This document shows positions 40,951 through 53,346 of a stretch of 64,000 nt of DNA, piece by piece. The stretch is from Streptomyces sp. HSG2 (GTDB taxonomy: Bacteria > Actinomycetota > Actinomycetes > Streptomycetales > Streptomycetaceae), in assembly GCF_016598575.1 (NCBI RefSeq), contig NZ_CP066801.1, positions 2,356,001 to 2,420,000 on the forward strand, read 5' to 3'. Positions within the stretch are counted from its first letter, which is position 1; the number at the start of each line of letters is the position of its first letter. A model generated the notes under the pieces. It had not been told where the DNA came from. It searched no databases and saw only the letters and a list, made by a program, of their open reading frames with translations. A program made the translations under genes and the position numbers.

Positions 40951-42626
40951 GCACCACGACGCCCCCCGCCGAGAACCGCGCCGTCGGTGCGCCGGGCGCC
41001 GGCCCGGGCTCGACGGCCGGAGCCGGGGCGCTGGTCGGCACCGGCAGCCTGTTCCGCTTCGCGCTGCGCCGCGACCGGCTCCGGCTCGCCGTCTGGATGT
41101 CGGCGGTGTCGCTGGGCACACTGGCCGTCGCGAGCAACTTCCGGCAGCTCTACGCCGACCCGGAGGACCGGGCCGACGCCGCCGAGGCGCTGGGCAGCCC
41201 GGCGGGGCTGGCCATGTCGGGGCCGCGCGGCTATCTCGACGAGTACACCTTCGGAGCCATGCTGGGTCAGCAGATGCTCGGTTTCACCGCCGTCCTCGTC
41301 GGTCTGATGAGCGTGCTGATCGTCACCCGGCACACCCGTGCGGAGGAGGAGACCGGGCGGGCCGAGCTGGTGCGCTCGGCCGTCGTGGGCCGTCACGCAC
41401 ACCTCGCCGCGGCACTCGCCGCGGCCGTGGTGGCCAACCTGGGCGTGGCCCTGCTCCTCGCCCTCGGGCTGCCCGGCCTCGGGATCGACAGCGTCGACGC
41501 GAGCGGGTCGCTGCTCTACGGCGCGAGCCACGCGGCGGTGGGAGTCGCCTTCGCAGGGGTGGCCGCGATCACCGTCCAGCTGACGGAGCACTCCCGGGGC
41601 GCCACCGGCATGGCCCTCGCCACCATCGGTGTCGCCTACGTGCTGCGCGCCGCCGGAGACAGCGGCGGGAACGAGGCCCTCTCGTGGCTGTCCCCGATCG
41701 GATGGGCGCAGCGCACCTACGTCTACGTGGACGATCGTTGGTGGCCCGTGTTCGCCTGCCTGGCGACGGCCGCCCTCTGTGCCGCCGCCGGGTTCGCGCT
41801 GTCGACCAGGCGGGACGTGGGAGCGGGACTGCGTCCGCGAGCCCGGGGCGCTGCGTATGCCTCGTCCGTGTTGCTCACCTCGCCCGGCCTCGCGTTCCGC
41901 GTGCATCGCGGCGCGCTCCTCGGCTTCGGGGCCGGCCTGACGCTGATGGCCGCCATGTACGGGGCCATCCTCGGGCAGGCGAGCGATCTGCTCCAGGACG
42001 TCGACCAGCTCCGGGAAGCCCTCGACCGCCTCGGTGGCGCCGGGCCGGCCGAGGCGTTCGCGTCGATGGTGCTGATGGTGCTGGCCGTCGTGGCGGCGGT
42101 CGCCGTGGTGTCGGCGAGCCTGCGACCGCGCGCCGAGGAACTCGCGGGGCGTGCCGAGCCGCTGCTGGCCACCGGTCTGTCCCGCGACCGGTGGCTGGCC
42201 GGTCACCTCGTCGTGCCCCTGGTCGGTGGGCCGCTCCTGCTGACGACCGCCGGGCTCGTCCTCGGTCTCACGGGTGCGGCCTCCACCGGTGACCCCGCGC
42301 TCGTCGTGCGCCTCACCGTCGCGGCGCTGGCGTACGCGCCGGCTCTGTGGGTCACGGCCGGTGTGGCGGTGGCTCTCTTCGGCTGGTTCCCCCGCGTCGG
42401 CTCACTGGTGTGGATCGTGCCCGTGTACGCCTTCGTCGTGGGCTACCTCGGGGAGATCCTGCGGTTTCCCGGTTGGTCGAACACTTTCTCGCCTCTGGGG
42501 CACGTGCCGCGGCTGCCCTCCGCGGAGGCCGCCTGGACCCCACTGGTCGTCCTGACTCTGGTGGCCGTGGCCCTGGTGTGGACGGGCCTGGTCGGATTCC
42601 GCCGTCGGGACCTGACGACGAGGTGA
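40947..42626 (+). CDS. ABC-2 type exporter permease
   Basis: A 559-residue membrane protein with about twelve hydrophobic segments in two halves, as in TetB-like exporters of Streptomyces (two fused six-helix permeases). A conserved pattern [17 protein letters not shown] follows the first pair of helices, and its second-half counterpart is [18 protein letters not shown]. Coupled to the ATPase by ATGA overlap. The substrate is unknown. Confidence 0.9.
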   Translation: MSTTTPPAENRAVGAPGAGPGSTAGAGALVGTGSLFRFALRRDRLRLAVWMSAVSLGTLAVASNFRQLYADPEDRADAAEALGSPAGLAMSGPRGYLDEYTFGAMLGQQMLGFTAVLVGLMSVLIVTRHTRAEEETGRAELVRSAVVGRHAHLAAALAAAVVANLGVALLLALGLPGLGIDSVDASGSLLYGASHAAVGVAFAGVAAITVQLTEHSRGATGMALATIGVAYVLRAAGDSGGNEALSWLSPIGWAQRTYVYVDDRWWPVFACLATAALCAAAGFALSTRRDVGAGLRPRARGAAYASSVLLTSPGLAFRVHRGALLGFGAGLTLMAAMYGAILGQASDLLQDVDQLREALDRLGGAGPAEAFASMVLMVLAVVAAVAVVSASLRPRAEELAGRAEPLLATGLSRDRWLAGHLVVPLVGGPLLLTTAGLVLGLTGAASTGDPALVVRLTVAALAYAPALWVTAGVAVALFGWFPRVGSLVWIVPVYAFVVGYLGEILRFPGWSNTFSPLGHVPRLPSAEAAWTPLVVLTLVAVALVWTGLVGFRRRDLTTR

Positions 42627-42727
42627 CGGGCGCCCCGCGTCGTGCGGGCCCGGGGACTTCCCGGCGCCCGGGCCCACACTGGCGCGGCAGGGGCGTCGGC
42701 CGTCGCGGAGCCCGCTCGTCGCTCTCG

Positions 42728-43642
42728 TCAGCCGCCGGCGTCGCTGTCGGGGAGCCACAGCGACCAGGCGCCCTCCCGCACGGTCCACGTCCTCGTGCGG
42801 ACCGGCATGGACTCCCAGGTGTCGGCCTGGTAGCGAAAGTGAGGACCGGACACGGAGAACGTCCTCCCGGTGGCCGTCAGTGGCGGGGTCGTCCCCGCCG
42901 GTCGTGCGCGGACCTCGGCCGCACCCGAGCGACCGCACCGCAGCGTGACGCCGGCGACCGGCTTGTCGAGGTCCACCAGTGTCACCCCGTCGACCTCCAC
43001 CCGGAGCCGGTACGGTCCGCCGGCCGTCGCCCCGCCTCGGGATCGGGACGCCAGCGTGCGAAAGAGCGCGCGGCAGCGCCACAGCCGGCTCGCGCGCGAG
43101 GTCCCGCCACGGTCGCCGTGCCCGGCGCTCGCCGGCTCCTCGCCACCGCCCCCGAGGCCGGTGCTGCCGGGGCCGGGCGCCGTGCCCTCGTCCTCGCCGG
43201 CGAAGCCGGGCGGGATGCCGACGGTGCCGATCACCACGCCGTCGGTGTCGTCGACCAAGAGGTCGAGCCCGCGCTCGGCGCCGTCCAGCGCGGTCCGAGC
43301 CGCCTCCACGGCGTCGGTGGGCACACCCAGCGACCGGGCCAGCTCACGTCGGGGGCCCACCGGTACCACCGCCAGAGCGCACCCCGCCAGCTCACGGTCC
43401 CGATGGAGCAGCGACACCGCCCGCACCAGGGCCTGGTCGCCGCCGACCACCACCGGGCGGCGTGATCCCCGTCGCCGCAGCGCCCTGGCGAACTCCTCCG
43501 GTCCGTCGGGAAGACAGACCTTGGTGTTCGCCGCACCCGCGCTGAGCACGTCTTTCGCGATGCGGACGGACTCGCCGTCCGTCCGCGGAGCGGACGCGTC
43601 GATGACCACCAGCAACTGATCGGACCTCGCGGAAGTCGCCAC
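42728..43642 (-). CDS. Diacylglycerol-kinase-like protein, probably inactive
   Basis: A 304-residue protein. The N-terminal part resembles the lipid-kinase alpha/beta domain ([11 protein letters not shown], then [20 protein letters not shown]). The kinase signature GGDGT is GGDQA here, so phosphotransfer is doubtful. The centre has [18 protein letters not shown], the position of the usual GTxNDxAR motif, again altered. The C-terminal beta region has [16 protein letters not shown] 43642 with GGAG 6 nt upstream. Divergent from purA. Confidence 0.7.
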   Translation of the reverse strand: MATSARSDQLLVVIDASAPRTDGESVRIAKDVLSAGAANTKVCLPDGPEEFARALRRRGSRRPVVVGGDQALVRAVSLLHRDRELAGCALAVVPVGPRRELARSLGVPTDAVEAARTALDGAERGLDLLVDDTDGVVIGTVGIPPGFAGEDEGTAPGPGSTGLGGGGEEPASAGHGDRGGTSRASRLWRCRALFRTLASRSRGGATAGGPYRLRVEVDGVTLVDLDKPVAGVTLRCGRSGAAEVRARPAGTTPPLTATGRTFSVSGPHFRYQADTWESMPVRTRTWTVREGAWSLWLPDSDAGG

Positions 43643-43685
43643 CTCGGCTCCGCCTCGCTTCCTCGGGTAGCATCTTTGTGCAAGA

Positions 43686-43711
43686 GCCCCTTGCGCTATT
43701 GCGCCAGGGGC
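43686..43711. promoter_or_regulatory. Strong hairpin in the purA/DGK-like divergent region
   Basis: GCCCCT and GCGC pair with GCGC and AGGGGC across one mismatch, with loop TATT. It lies between divergent genes, so it terminates neither. It might act in the purA leader or end an unseen short transcript. Confidence 0.6.
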
Positions 43712-43836
43712 TTCGTCTATTCCGGGGCACCCGGTCCGACGGTCGGCGGCCGGCGACGGTCGCGGTAAACGCGGCTGAAAACCTCCGCGTGAGCCCTCGA
43801 CCATGGACATGCCCCGTCCGGAAGGGGTGTACGCGC

Positions 43837-45120
43837 GTGCCCGCACTTGTGCTGCTCGGTGCTCAGTGGGGTGACGAGGGCAAGGGAAAGGCCACGGACC
43901 TGCTCGGCGGCTCCGTCGACTACGTGGTGCGATACCAGGGCGGCAACAACGCCGGCCACACGGTGGTCGTGGGGGACCAGAAGTACGCCCTCCACCTGCT
44001 CCCTTCCGGAATCCTGTCTCCCGGATGCACGCCGGTCATCGGCAACGGCGTCGTCGTCGATCCCTCGGTCCTGCTCTCCGAGCTGAGCGGGTTGAACGAG
44101 CGCGGCGTGGACACGTCGAAGCTTCTGATCAGCGGAAACGCGCACATCATCACTCCGTACAACGTGATCGTCGACAAGGTCACGGAGCGTTTCCTGGGCA
44201 AGCGGAAGATCGGCACGACCGGCCGAGGCATCGGGCCGACCTACGCTGACAAGATCAACCGGGTGGGCATCCGGGTCCAGGATCTCTACGACGAGTCGAT
44301 CCTGACACAGAAGGTCGAGGCGGCCCTCGACGCCAAGAACCAGATGCTGACCAAGCTCTACAACCGGCGGGCCATAGAGGCCGGCCAGGTGGTCGAGGAA
44401 CTGCTGGGCTACGCCGAGCGGATCGCGCCGTATGTCGCGGACACGACGCTGGTGCTGAACCGGGCGCTGGACGAGGACCGGGTCGTCCTCTTCGAGGGCG
44501 GCCAGGGGACGCTGCTGGACATCGACCACGGCACCTATCCCTTCGTGACCTCCTCCAACCCCACCGCCGGCGGTGCCTGCACCGGCGCCGGTGTCGGCCC
44601 GACCCGGATCAGCCGGGTGATCGGCATCCTCAAGGCCTACACCACCCGCGTCGGTGCCGGCCCCTTCCCGACGGAACTGTTCGACGAGGACGGCGAGGCG
44701 CTGCGCTCCATCGGCGGTGAGCGAGGCGTGACCACCGGGCGCGACCGCCGCTGCGGCTGGTTCGACGCGGTGATCGCCCGCTACGCGACCCGTGTCAACG
44801 GCCTGACCGACTTCTTCCTCACCAAGCTCGACGTGCTGACCGGCTGGGAGCGGATCCCGGTCTGCGTGGCCTACGAGATCGACGGCCGTCGAGTCGAGGA
44901 GCTGCCGTACTCGCAGACGGACTTCCACCACGCCAAGCCGGTCTACGAGACGCTGCCCGGTTGGTCCGAGGACATCACCGGGGCCAAGACCTTCGCCGAG
45001 CTGCCGAAGAACGCCCGGAACTACGTCAAGGCCCTGGAGGAGATGTCCGGCGCCCCGATCTCCGCCATCGGCGTCGGACCGGGCCGGGACGAGACCATCG
45101 AGATCAATTCCTTCCTCTGA
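43837..45120 (+). CDS. purA: Adenylosuccinate synthetase
   Basis: A 427-residue enzyme that condenses IMP with aspartate using GTP, the first committed step to AMP. Motifs: [11 protein letters not shown] at 8-18 (P-loop with catalytic Asp), NNAGHTVV near 36, [14 protein letters not shown] near 127, [10 protein letters not shown] near 247, RRCGWFD near 303 and KLDVLTG near 328. GTG start at 43837 with GAAGGGG upstream. Full length. A perfect terminator follows. Confidence 0.98.
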   Translation: MPALVLLGAQWGDEGKGKATDLLGGSVDYVVRYQGGNNAGHTVVVGDQKYALHLLPSGILSPGCTPVIGNGVVVDPSVLLSELSGLNERGVDTSKLLISGNAHIITPYNVIVDKVTERFLGKRKIGTTGRGIGPTYADKINRVGIRVQDLYDESILTQKVEAALDAKNQMLTKLYNRRAIEAGQVVEELLGYAERIAPYVADTTLVLNRALDEDRVVLFEGGQGTLLDIDHGTYPFVTSSNPTAGGACTGAGVGPTRISRVIGILKAYTTRVGAGPFPTELFDEDGEALRSIGGERGVTTGRDRRCGWFDAVIARYATRVNGLTDFFLTKLDVLTGWERIPVCVAYEIDGRRVEELPYSQTDFHHAKPVYETLPGWSEDITGAKTFAELPKNARNYVKALEEMSGAPISAIGVGPGRDETIEINSFL

Positions 45121-45129
45121 CGACCGTCG

Positions 45130-45157
45130 CGCACCGGGTCTTCCGGGACCCGGTGCG
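45130..45157 (+). terminator. purA terminator
   Basis: A perfect 11-bp stem CGCACCGGGTC/GACCCGGTGCG with a 6-nt loop, 10 nt past the purA stop. Confidence 0.85.
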
Positions 45158-45237
45158 CGGGCCCGCCGGGGGCGGGGCCCACGCGTCGGAGCGGGACGGC
45201 GAGCAGGAACGAGCGGACGAACGAGGGAGGCCGACGG

Positions 45238-45738
45238 ATGCGGATCGCGACGCTCACCCGACCGGGTGTCCGGGTGGGTCTGGCGGTGCTCTCGGTCGCC
45301 GCGCTCGGTGTGTTCCTCCTCTTCGACGGCGTTCGGGTGACCGCCGCGCCGGAGGGCGGGGATCCCCGGTGCGCCGAGGTGCTCTCCCGACTACCCGACG
45401 ATCTGCCCGGTGCCGGGCGCGACTGGGCTCCGCTGGGTTCGGGGGACGGGGTGGCGACCTGGGGCGGCCGTTCGGCGGTGCTGCGCTGTGGCGTTCCGGA
45501 GCCCTCGCCCACCGTCGACCTCTGCATGACCGTGGACGGCGTGGACTGGGTCCTGGACGAGCGCCGGCTCGACGCGGACGGCGTCAGCGTCCTGACGACC
45601 TACGGGCGGTCGCCCGCCGTGGAGGTGGCCTACTCGGGTTCGCGGACCGAGGTCGGTGGAATCCTGGCCTCCGTCGGGCCGGCGGTGGAATGGATCACGC
45701 CGGACCGAGGGTGCGTGGGCGTCGGGGATGTCGTCTGA
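45238..45738 (+). CDS. DUF3515 domain-containing protein
   Basis: A 166-residue protein. One N-terminal membrane segment or signal anchor (VRVGLAVLSVAALGVFLLFDGV) precedes an extracellular domain with cysteines at RCAEVL, LRCGVP, LCMTV and GCVGVG, probably two disulfides. The domain matches DUF3515 (CAEVLSRLPDDLPG; WGGRSAVLRCGVPEPSPT). GGGAGG precedes the ATG. Surface-exposed, function unknown. Confidence 0.85.
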   Translation: MRIATLTRPGVRVGLAVLSVAALGVFLLFDGVRVTAAPEGGDPRCAEVLSRLPDDLPGAGRDWAPLGSGDGVATWGGRSAVLRCGVPEPSPTVDLCMTVDGVDWVLDERRLDADGVSVLTTYGRSPAVEVAYSGSRTEVGGILASVGPAVEWITPDRGCVGVGDVV

Positions 45739-45846
45739 CGTGTGGCGGCGCCGGACCGCGGGGGCTCCGCCTCGGGAAGCGAGGGCCGGGCGAGGCGGGA
45801 CCGACCGCGCCATGGTGTGTCGCCGCCGAGCCGGGCCGTGGGTGGA

Positions 45847-46497
45847 TCAGCTGAAGACGATCATCGAACCTTGGGCCAGGCTCCGGGTCACCGCCGCGTG
45901 CAACCCCAGCCAGACGTGCCGCTCCCGGGCGAAGGGGCTCGGGTCGTACGGCGCCGCGGCGGCCGGTTCCTCCAGCCCCGTGGGCGCGGCCGGCGGGCGG
46001 GGAGGGGCCGGAGGGTTGGCCGCGTCGATGCCGATGGCCGGGGCGACCGCCTCCAGCTCGCGCAGCAGGGCCTGGGAGGACCCCAACGGTCCTCCGTTGG
46101 CGAGAAGTTCCTCGCTGGACAGCGGGGTGGCGAAGTCGATCGGGACGTACGATCCCGCGTGGTCGTAGTGCCATACGAGGTGTGAGCGCTGCGCAGCCGC
46201 CTCGAACATCTCCAGCAACTGCTCGTAGTCGCCTCCGAGTTCGTCCACGGGGGTGACCGGGAGCCCGCAGACCCGCAACAGGTGCGCGCGGCGCAGGAAG
46301 TGCAGCGCGGCGTAGTCGAAGCCGGCCACGGGCGCGACCTCGCCGGACAAACCCGGCATGTAGGGGTGCACGGGTACCGCGGGCAGTCCGGCCGCGATCA
46401 GCACTCTGTCGTACTGGGCGAGTTCCTCGGCGAAGGGGTTGTCGGGTGCGTGGCAGAGGACGTCGACGAGCGGCACCAGCCACAGGTCACATGCCAA
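45847..46497 (-). CDS. Conserved Streptomyces hypothetical protein
   Basis: A 216-residue soluble protein. Start ACDLWLVPLVDVLCHAPDNPFAEELAQYD; core MPGLSGEVAPVAGFDYAALHFLRRA and HLVWHYDHAGSYVPIDF; C-terminal Pro/Ala linker and SPFARERHVWLGLHAAVTRSLAQG. TTG 46497 is chosen because AGGAG lies 7 nt before it and the product then begins as I recall for homologues; GTG 46512 is the alternative. No catalytic motif recognised. Confidence 0.75.
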   Translation of the reverse strand: MACDLWLVPLVDVLCHAPDNPFAEELAQYDRVLIAAGLPAVPVHPYMPGLSGEVAPVAGFDYAALHFLRRAHLLRVCGLPVTPVDELGGDYEQLLEMFEAAAQRSHLVWHYDHAGSYVPIDFATPLSSEELLANGGPLGSSQALLRELEAVAPAIGIDAANPPAPPRPPAAPTGLEEPAAAAPYDPSPFARERHVWLGLHAAVTRSLAQGSMIVFS

Positions 46498-46564
46498 GAC
46501 AGCGCTCCTCACACGGCGGGGTGGTCAGGGCAGGCAGCGTAGTCGGTACCGCTTGTGCGGAGCC

Positions 46565-47305
46565 CTACCCCGGAGCGGGCGCCCGACCCTCCCCCGGCGG
46601 CGTCCGATCCGTCTCGTCCGGTGCGATCCTGTCGATGAGCGCCAACGAGTGGGCGTTGTAGGCGTGGACGATCTCGCGCGCCCCCTCGGTGTCCTGCCGG
46701 GCGAGGGCGTCCACGAGATCCGTGTGGTCGGCCCACAGCACCCCCCGCAGATCACCGAGCCGGCGCAGGTGCTGGACCGTGCACACCCAGCTCTGCACCC
46801 GGAGTCGGTGCAGGAAGTCGGAGAGGTAGCGGTTGCCGAACATGGTCGACAACTCGCGCCAGTAGCGCAGGTCGTAGCCGATCAGGATGGTGAGATCCCC
46901 GGCCGTCGCGGCTCGCTGGGCCTCCTCGCCGCGGCGACGGAGCCCCGCCAGCGCTCCGGTGATCCGCGGATCGTCGAGGCGGGTGTCGCCGTCGACCAGG
47001 GACTGGAAGATGCCGTCCGTGACCAGGCCGCGCGCCTGGACCATGCCGCGGAAGTCGACGAGGGAGTACTCGCGGACCCGGAAGCCCCGGTGTTGGTCGG
47101 CGTCCAAGAGGCCCTGCGCGGCGAGGTCGACCAGGGCCTCACGCACCGGTGTGGCCGACACGCCGTACTGGTCGGCGATCTCCCGGACGGTGAACTCCTG
47201 CCCCGGCTGAAGGCGTCCGGACAGCACCTCGTCGCGGAGGGCCGCGGCTATCTGCTGTCGCAGGGTGCTGCGCGTGACGGCGCCGTTGCCGCTGGGGCCG
47301 GCCAT
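46565..47305 (-). CDS. GntR/FCD-family transcriptional regulator
   Basis: A 246-residue protein. The wHTH (STLRQQIAAALRDEVLSGRLQPGQEFTVREIADQYGVSATPVREALVDLAAQGLL) is followed by an FCD ligand domain (RGMVQARGLV, DLRYWRELSTMFGNRYLSDFLHRL, DHTDLVDALARQD) with Asp/His positions suited to a metal. ATG 47305. The regulated pathway cannot be read from the neighbours. Confidence 0.88.
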   Translation of the reverse strand: MAGPSGNGAVTRSTLRQQIAAALRDEVLSGRLQPGQEFTVREIADQYGVSATPVREALVDLAAQGLLDADQHRGFRVREYSLVDFRGMVQARGLVTDGIFQSLVDGDTRLDDPRITGALAGLRRRGEEAQRAATAGDLTILIGYDLRYWRELSTMFGNRYLSDFLHRLRVQSWVCTVQHLRRLGDLRGVLWADHTDLVDALARQDTEGAREIVHAYNAHSLALIDRIAPDETDRTPPGEGRAPAPG

Positions 47306-47619
47306 GGGCGGGGTCTCCTCGTCGCGATCGGGTGGGGGTGTGCTCTCTCGGCACGGGTCCACCGATGGGGCCGGTGGACCGGTCCTCGCTCACCGGGAGC
47401 GCGGAGGTCGGTGAGCCGTCGGTCCCGGCCCGCGCGGATCGCGCTCGCCGCCGGGCCGGAGGCGAGCCTCCCGTCGCATCGGGGTGGGCGCGGTCGCTCC
47501 CGGCCGTCCGTGCCGGCTCGTCCATGCTACGAAACACGCCATCGTACCCGCTCCGGGGCGCGTGGCCCCTGGTCGCGGGGCGGCGGGGCAGGTCGGTGCC
47601 CCGCGATTCGCGGGGAGGG
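47306..47619. other. Intergenic region
   Basis: About 310 bp between the GntR start and the SLATT gene stop. No gene or clear regulatory repeat seen. Confidence 0.45.
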
Positions 47620-48396
47620 TCACCCCCGGGGCTCCGGCGGACGCTGTCGCGGCATGTGGGGACGCGGCCCGGCCGGCGGGGGAACCCCGAAGCGCCCCGC
47701 CCCCGGCGCGGCCTCGGGGCGGGCCGGGGGGGCGCCCGCCGGGGACGGTCCGGCGGGGGCTTCCGGCGCGGAGCCACCCCCGAACTCCGCCATCCACGCC
47801 GCCGTCTCCGCCCGGACCAGCTCCGTCACGTCCTCCGAGAACCGACGCAGGACCGACAGGCACCGCTCGGTGGCCTCCCCCGCGGTGCCCTCCGCGGGCC
47901 CGAGGACCTCCCGCACGCTCTCCGACGCCCAGTCGAACTGCAAGGCCTGTACGCGACGCTGCACCGCCTGCGCGGTCGCCATGTCGCGCATCCACCCCGA
48001 GGTCACGGCGAAGTAGCGGTCCCCGACGACGCAGGCGAGGCCCAGCAGGAGGGACAGATAGCCCCAGGGCGCCGCCCCGGCCACGACCCCGGTCATGTCG
48101 AGCAGCGGAAGCGCGGCGCCCGCGACGGCGCCCGCCGCCGCCCCGCCCCGCAGCAGTCGCGCCCCCCGCCGCTTGCGCGCGCGGCCGGCCAGATACCACT
48201 CCACCGTGTCCAGGGCGCCCCGCTCCACCCAGCGGTACAGCTCGTCCAGGCGGTCGGCCGGGCAGGACCAGTCTCCGTGGGGGAACGTCCGCCCCCGCAG
48301 GTCGTGCCGCGCCCGCGGCGGTGCGCCGAACCCGGCCCCCTCGCCGACCCGCCCGCCCGGGGACGGCTTCTCGGGCTGCTTCTCCGGCTGACCCAC
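47620..48396 (-). CDS. SLATT domain-containing membrane protein (chromosomal)
   Basis: A 258-residue protein. The SLATT module spans about 45-180: pre-membrane helix ELYRWVERGALDTVEWYLAGRARKR, two membrane helices (GGAAAGAVAGAALPLLDM; WGYLSLLLGLACVVGDRYF), then the helix GWMRDMATAQAVQRRVQALQFDWASE. The C-terminal 60 residues are Pro/Gly-rich. GTG 48396 with GGGAG upstream. It is probably core to the genus. The AICE cargo carries an unrelated second SLATT-like protein. Confidence 0.8.
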   Translation of the reverse strand: MGQPEKQPEKPSPGGRVGEGAGFGAPPRARHDLRGRTFPHGDWSCPADRLDELYRWVERGALDTVEWYLAGRARKRRGARLLRGGAAAGAVAGAALPLLDMTGVVAGAAPWGYLSLLLGLACVVGDRYFAVTSGWMRDMATAQAVQRRVQALQFDWASESVREVLGPAEGTAGEATERCLSVLRRFSEDVTELVRAETAAWMAEFGGGSAPEAPAGPSPAGAPPARPEAAPGAGRFGVPPPAGPRPHMPRQRPPEPRG

Positions 48397-48684
48397 CCGG
48401 CACTCCCTAACCGACCCTCGATCACGGTACGTGACGACTGGCGACGCCACGGGCTCGCGTAACCAGGGGTTGACGCGCCGAAACCCTTCCTACCGCCCAA
48501 TGGGTGGCGAAGGGTCGGTTTCGGCCGTTTTTCCGCCCGTACGGAGGTCTCGATCAGGTATAGGGTCCACCACCGAATCACCCGAAAGAGTGCTGGGGCG
48601 AAGCCCGCACGGAGCACGTAGGCTCGTGTCGAACGGCAAAGTACAGCGACAGCGACGACCCCTCGCGGTGAACAGGAGCCGAAC

Positions 48685-49023
48685 GTGATCCCCGGTGGCG
48701 GCCAGCCCAACATGCAGCAGTTGCTTCAGCAGGCCCAGAAGATGCAGCAGGACCTGGCGCGGGCCCAGGACGAACTGGCCAGGACGGAGGTCGACGGGCA
48801 GGCGGGCGGCGGTCTGGTGCGGGCCACGGTCAACGGCTCGGGGGAGCTGCGGGCGCTGCGCATCGACCCGAAGGCGGTGGACCCCGAGGACACCGAGACG
48901 CTCGCCGACCTGGTCGTGGCGGCCGTCCAGGCGGCCAACGAGAACGCCCAGACTCTCCAGCAGCAGAAGCTCGGCCCGCTCGCCGAGGGGTTCGGCGGGG
49001 GGATGCCGGGGCTGCCCTTCTGA
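48685..49023 (+). CDS. YbaB/EbfC nucleoid-associated protein
   Basis: A 112-residue DNA-binding dimer. Family motifs: [42 protein letters not shown] and [20 protein letters not shown] start. Directly upstream of recR, as in many bacteria, although dnaX is not adjacent here. Confidence 0.95.
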   Translation: MIPGGGQPNMQQLLQQAQKMQQDLARAQDELARTEVDGQAGGGLVRATVNGSGELRALRIDPKAVDPEDTETLADLVVAAVQAANENAQTLQQQKLGPLAEGFGGGMPGLPF

Positions 49024-49158
49024 CGGCCGGGGGTCGCCGGTCCCGGCGGCCCCGCGTCGGGGGTCCGCGGTCGGCGTCCCCGCGGATACCGGCTTCTCCG
49101 AGCGGCCTCGGCGCTTTACCGTACGTAGTGAGGGAACCCAGGGAAGGGCGGCAGTCCG

Positions 49159-49758
49159 TTGTACGAAGGCGTGGTCCAGGACCTCATCGACGAGTTGGGG
49201 CGGTTGCCCGGCGTCGGTCCCAAGAGCGCGCAGCGGATCGCCTTCCACGTCCTCCAGGCGGAGCCCGCCGACGTGCGTCGCCTCGTCCAGGCCCTGACCG
49301 AGGTGAAGGCGCGCGTCCGGTTCTGCGTCGTCTGCGGCAACGTGGCGCAGGAAGAGCGGTGCGCGGTCTGCCGCGACGCCCGCCGCGACCCGGGCGTGAT
49401 CTGCGTGGTGGAGGAGCCCAAGGACGTGGTCGCCATCGAGCGCACCCGCGAGTTCCGGGGCCGCTACCACGTGCTGGGCGGGGCGATCAGCCCCATCGAC
49501 GGCATAGGGCCCGACGACCTGCGCATCCGCGAGCTTCTCGCACGGTTGGCGGACGGTTCGGTCGGGGAGCTGATCCTGGCCACCGACCCGAACCTGGAGG
49601 GCGAGGCCACGGCCACGTACCTGGCTCGCATGATCAAGCCCATGGGCCTCAAGGTCACCCGCCTGGCCAGCGGCCTCCCGGTGGGTGGCGACCTGGAATA
49701 CGCGGACGAGGTGACTCTCGGCCGGGCCTTCGAGGGGAGACGACTCCTAGATGTCTGA
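49159..49758 (+). CDS. recR: Recombination mediator RecR
   Basis: A 199-residue protein of the RecFOR pathway that loads RecA on gapped DNA. HhH region ([22 protein letters not shown]), zinc finger [18 protein letters not shown] (about 56-73), TOPRIM domain ([31 protein letters not shown]) and C-terminal Walker-B-like loop. TTG start at 49159. Its 3' end overlaps the DUF5063 gene. Confidence 0.96.
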   Translation: MYEGVVQDLIDELGRLPGVGPKSAQRIAFHVLQAEPADVRRLVQALTEVKARVRFCVVCGNVAQEERCAVCRDARRDPGVICVVEEPKDVVAIERTREFRGRYHVLGGAISPIDGIGPDDLRIRELLARLADGSVGELILATDPNLEGEATATYLARMIKPMGLKVTRLASGLPVGGDLEYADEVTLGRAFEGRRLLDV

Positions 49759-50407
49759 CGCCACGCTGCACGCGACCCATCAGAATCCCGACGACTTCGC
49801 GGTCCAGATCGCGGATCAGATCGAGAGCTTCCTGGTCGCCGTCACGGAGGTGGCCAGGGGCGACGAGCCGGACTCGGCGGTCCCCTTCCTCCTGCTGGAG
49901 GTCTCCCAGCTCCTGCTGGCGGGCGGTCGCCTGGGGGCCCACGAGGACATCCTCCCGGAGGAGCGCTACGAGCCGGACTCCGGCCCGGAGCAGGACGTGG
50001 ACGAACTCCGCGAGAACCTCGCCCGGATCCTGGAGCCCATCGACGTCTACTCCGAGGTCTTCGACCCCTATGAGCCGCGCAAGGCCCCCGTCCCGGCCCG
50101 CATCTCGCACGATCTGACCGACGTCATCACCGACCTCCGCCACGGCATGGCCCACTACCGGGCAGGTCGCACGACGGAGGCCCTGTGGTGGTGGCAGTTC
50201 TCCTACTTCTCGAACTGGGGCTCCACGGCCTCCGCCGCGCTGCGCGCGTTGCAGTCGGTCGTGGCCCATGTCCGGCTCAACCAGCCGCTGGCGGAGCTCG
50301 ACGGCCTGGACACCGACCAGCACGCGGGCGACGAGACCCTGGAGGCGGAGGCCGGGCAGGTCATGGCGGAGGAGTTGGCCCGCCCGCTCGGCATGCGCCC
50401 GGTATGA
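49751..50407 (+). CDS. DUF5063 domain-containing protein
   Basis: A 218-residue, acidic, helical cytoplasmic protein ([76 protein letters not shown]). It overlaps recR by 8 bp and is probably cotranscribed. Function unknown. Confidence 0.85.
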   Translation: MSDATLHATHQNPDDFAVQIADQIESFLVAVTEVARGDEPDSAVPFLLLEVSQLLLAGGRLGAHEDILPEERYEPDSGPEQDVDELRENLARILEPIDVYSEVFDPYEPRKAPVPARISHDLTDVITDLRHGMAHYRAGRTTEALWWWQFSYFSNWGSTASAALRALQSVVAHVRLNQPLAELDGLDTDQHAGDETLEAEAGQVMAEELARPLGMRPV

Positions 50408-50621
50408 CGAGCGCTCCCGGCGGGTCGAAACCTCCACGAGCGTTTCTGTGACACACGGCACTTTCCCGAGTGAGGGCGGCGGCGATGGGCATGAGCCGTC
50501 CTGAGCGGGCCGGGTCTCACCATGCGACATCGCGGGGCTGAAATCCGGACGCTCGATAGACTGAGCCGACCGCGGTGCGGCACGCACGCGCGGACAGAGA
50601 CGGAATGAGCGAGGAGCGCAC

Positions 50622-51898
<1,277 letters not shown>

Positions 51899-51899
<1 letters not shown>

Positions 51900-52987
51900 T
51901 GGCCGGTCCCGGAAGGCAGCCGGGCGGGTCCGGAGCCGCCGTCCGCCCGACGCTCGCGGTCGTCGGCGCGACCGGCGTCGTCGGTTCGGTGCTGCTCCGG
52001 ATCCTGTCCCAGCGCGCGGACGTCTGGGGGGAGATCCGCCTGGTCTCCTCCCCTCGCTCGGCCGGCCGCCGACTGGTGGTGCGCGGCGAGGAGGTCGAGG
52101 TGGTGGCCCTGGACGAGGCCGCCTTCGATGGCGTGGACATCGCCTTGTTCCACGTACCGGACGAGGTGTCCGCGAAATGGGCGCCCGTCGCCGCGGCGCG
52201 GGGCGTGGTCGTCGTGGACGGCTCCGCCGCCTTCCGGGCCGATCCCGACGTGCCGTTGGTCGTGCCCGAGGTCAACCGCCACGCCGTGCGCTCCCGTCCG
52301 CGAGGGATCGTCTCGTCCCCCGGCGGCACCACGCTGTCCATGATCGTCACGCTCGGCGCCCTGCACGCCGAGTTCGGCCTGCGCGACGTGGTCGTCTCGA
52401 CCTACCAGGCGGCGAGCGGCGCGGGGAGGACGGGCGCGGAGACGCTGCGCCGCCAACTCTCCCTGGTGGCCGGAACCGACCTGGGGACCCGACCCGGCGA
52501 CGTCCGACGGGCGGTCGGCGACGACACCGGTCCCTTCCCCGAACCGGTCGCCCTGAACGTCGTCCCGTGGGTCGGGACGGCGTGCGAGGACGGCTGGTCC
52601 TCGGAGGAGATGGGCGTGCGGGAGGAGTGCCGGAAGGTCCTCGGACTGCCCCGGTTGCCGATGGCGGTGACCTGCGTGAGGGTCCCCGTGGTCACCACCC
52701 ACTCCCTGACCGTCCACGCCCGCTTCGAGGCTCCCGTGACCGTCGGGCGGGCCCGGGACATCGTCGCCGCGGCGCCCGGAGTCGTGCTCTTCGACGACCC
52801 CGCGGCCGGGGAGTTCCCGACCCCGACGGACGCCGTGGGCACCGATCCGACCTGGGTCGGACGGGTGCGCGCGGCCCTGGACGACCCGACCGCGCTCGAA
52901 CTCTTCGTGTGCGGCGACAACCTCCGCAAGGGCGCCGCGCTGAACACCGCCCAGATCGCCGAGTCGGTGGCCGCCGAGCTCGCCTGA
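51899..52987 (+). CDS. asd: Aspartate-semialdehyde dehydrogenase homologue lacking the catalytic Cys
   Basis: A 362-residue protein. NAD(P)-binding start VVGATGVVGSVLLRIL at 22-37. Where active enzymes have the nucleophile (NCTT) the sequence reads GIVSSPGGTTLSMIV, with glycine in the Cys position. Other active-site elements are kept: YQAASGAG (Gln), and CVRVPVVTTHSLTVHARF (Arg and His). The C-terminal NLRKGAALNTAQIAE is standard. Coupled to ask. Either a non-catalytic partner or an alternative chemistry; another asd elsewhere in the genome would be needed. Confidence 0.88.
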
Positions 52988-53346
52988 CCTCGCGGCGCGG
53001 GAAGGCCGGAGGCGACGGCGGGCGTCCCCTTTGGGGCACCTGTGTACTTCTTGTGATCCATCCGTTGTCGGGATCACTTGAAGATCTGCCCGGTGACGTC
53101 GGAGGATGCTGCTCCCGCCCTCCGCCACCCGCGGACGCGGGGGGCGCTCCACCACCGCCCGGATCCCACCCGATCCGAGGTGAGGGGCGCCGAGGGCGGG
53201 GCGTGGGGACGTCCCGCCGACGTCTTCACGGGGGGAGCGGGGCGGATGCGAAGGAACGGGACACCCGGACGGGTGCCGGGGGACGACAGCGCGCACACGG
53301 CGGAAGCGGCGTACAACCCTTCCGGGACGGCGGGTGTCCAACCGGC

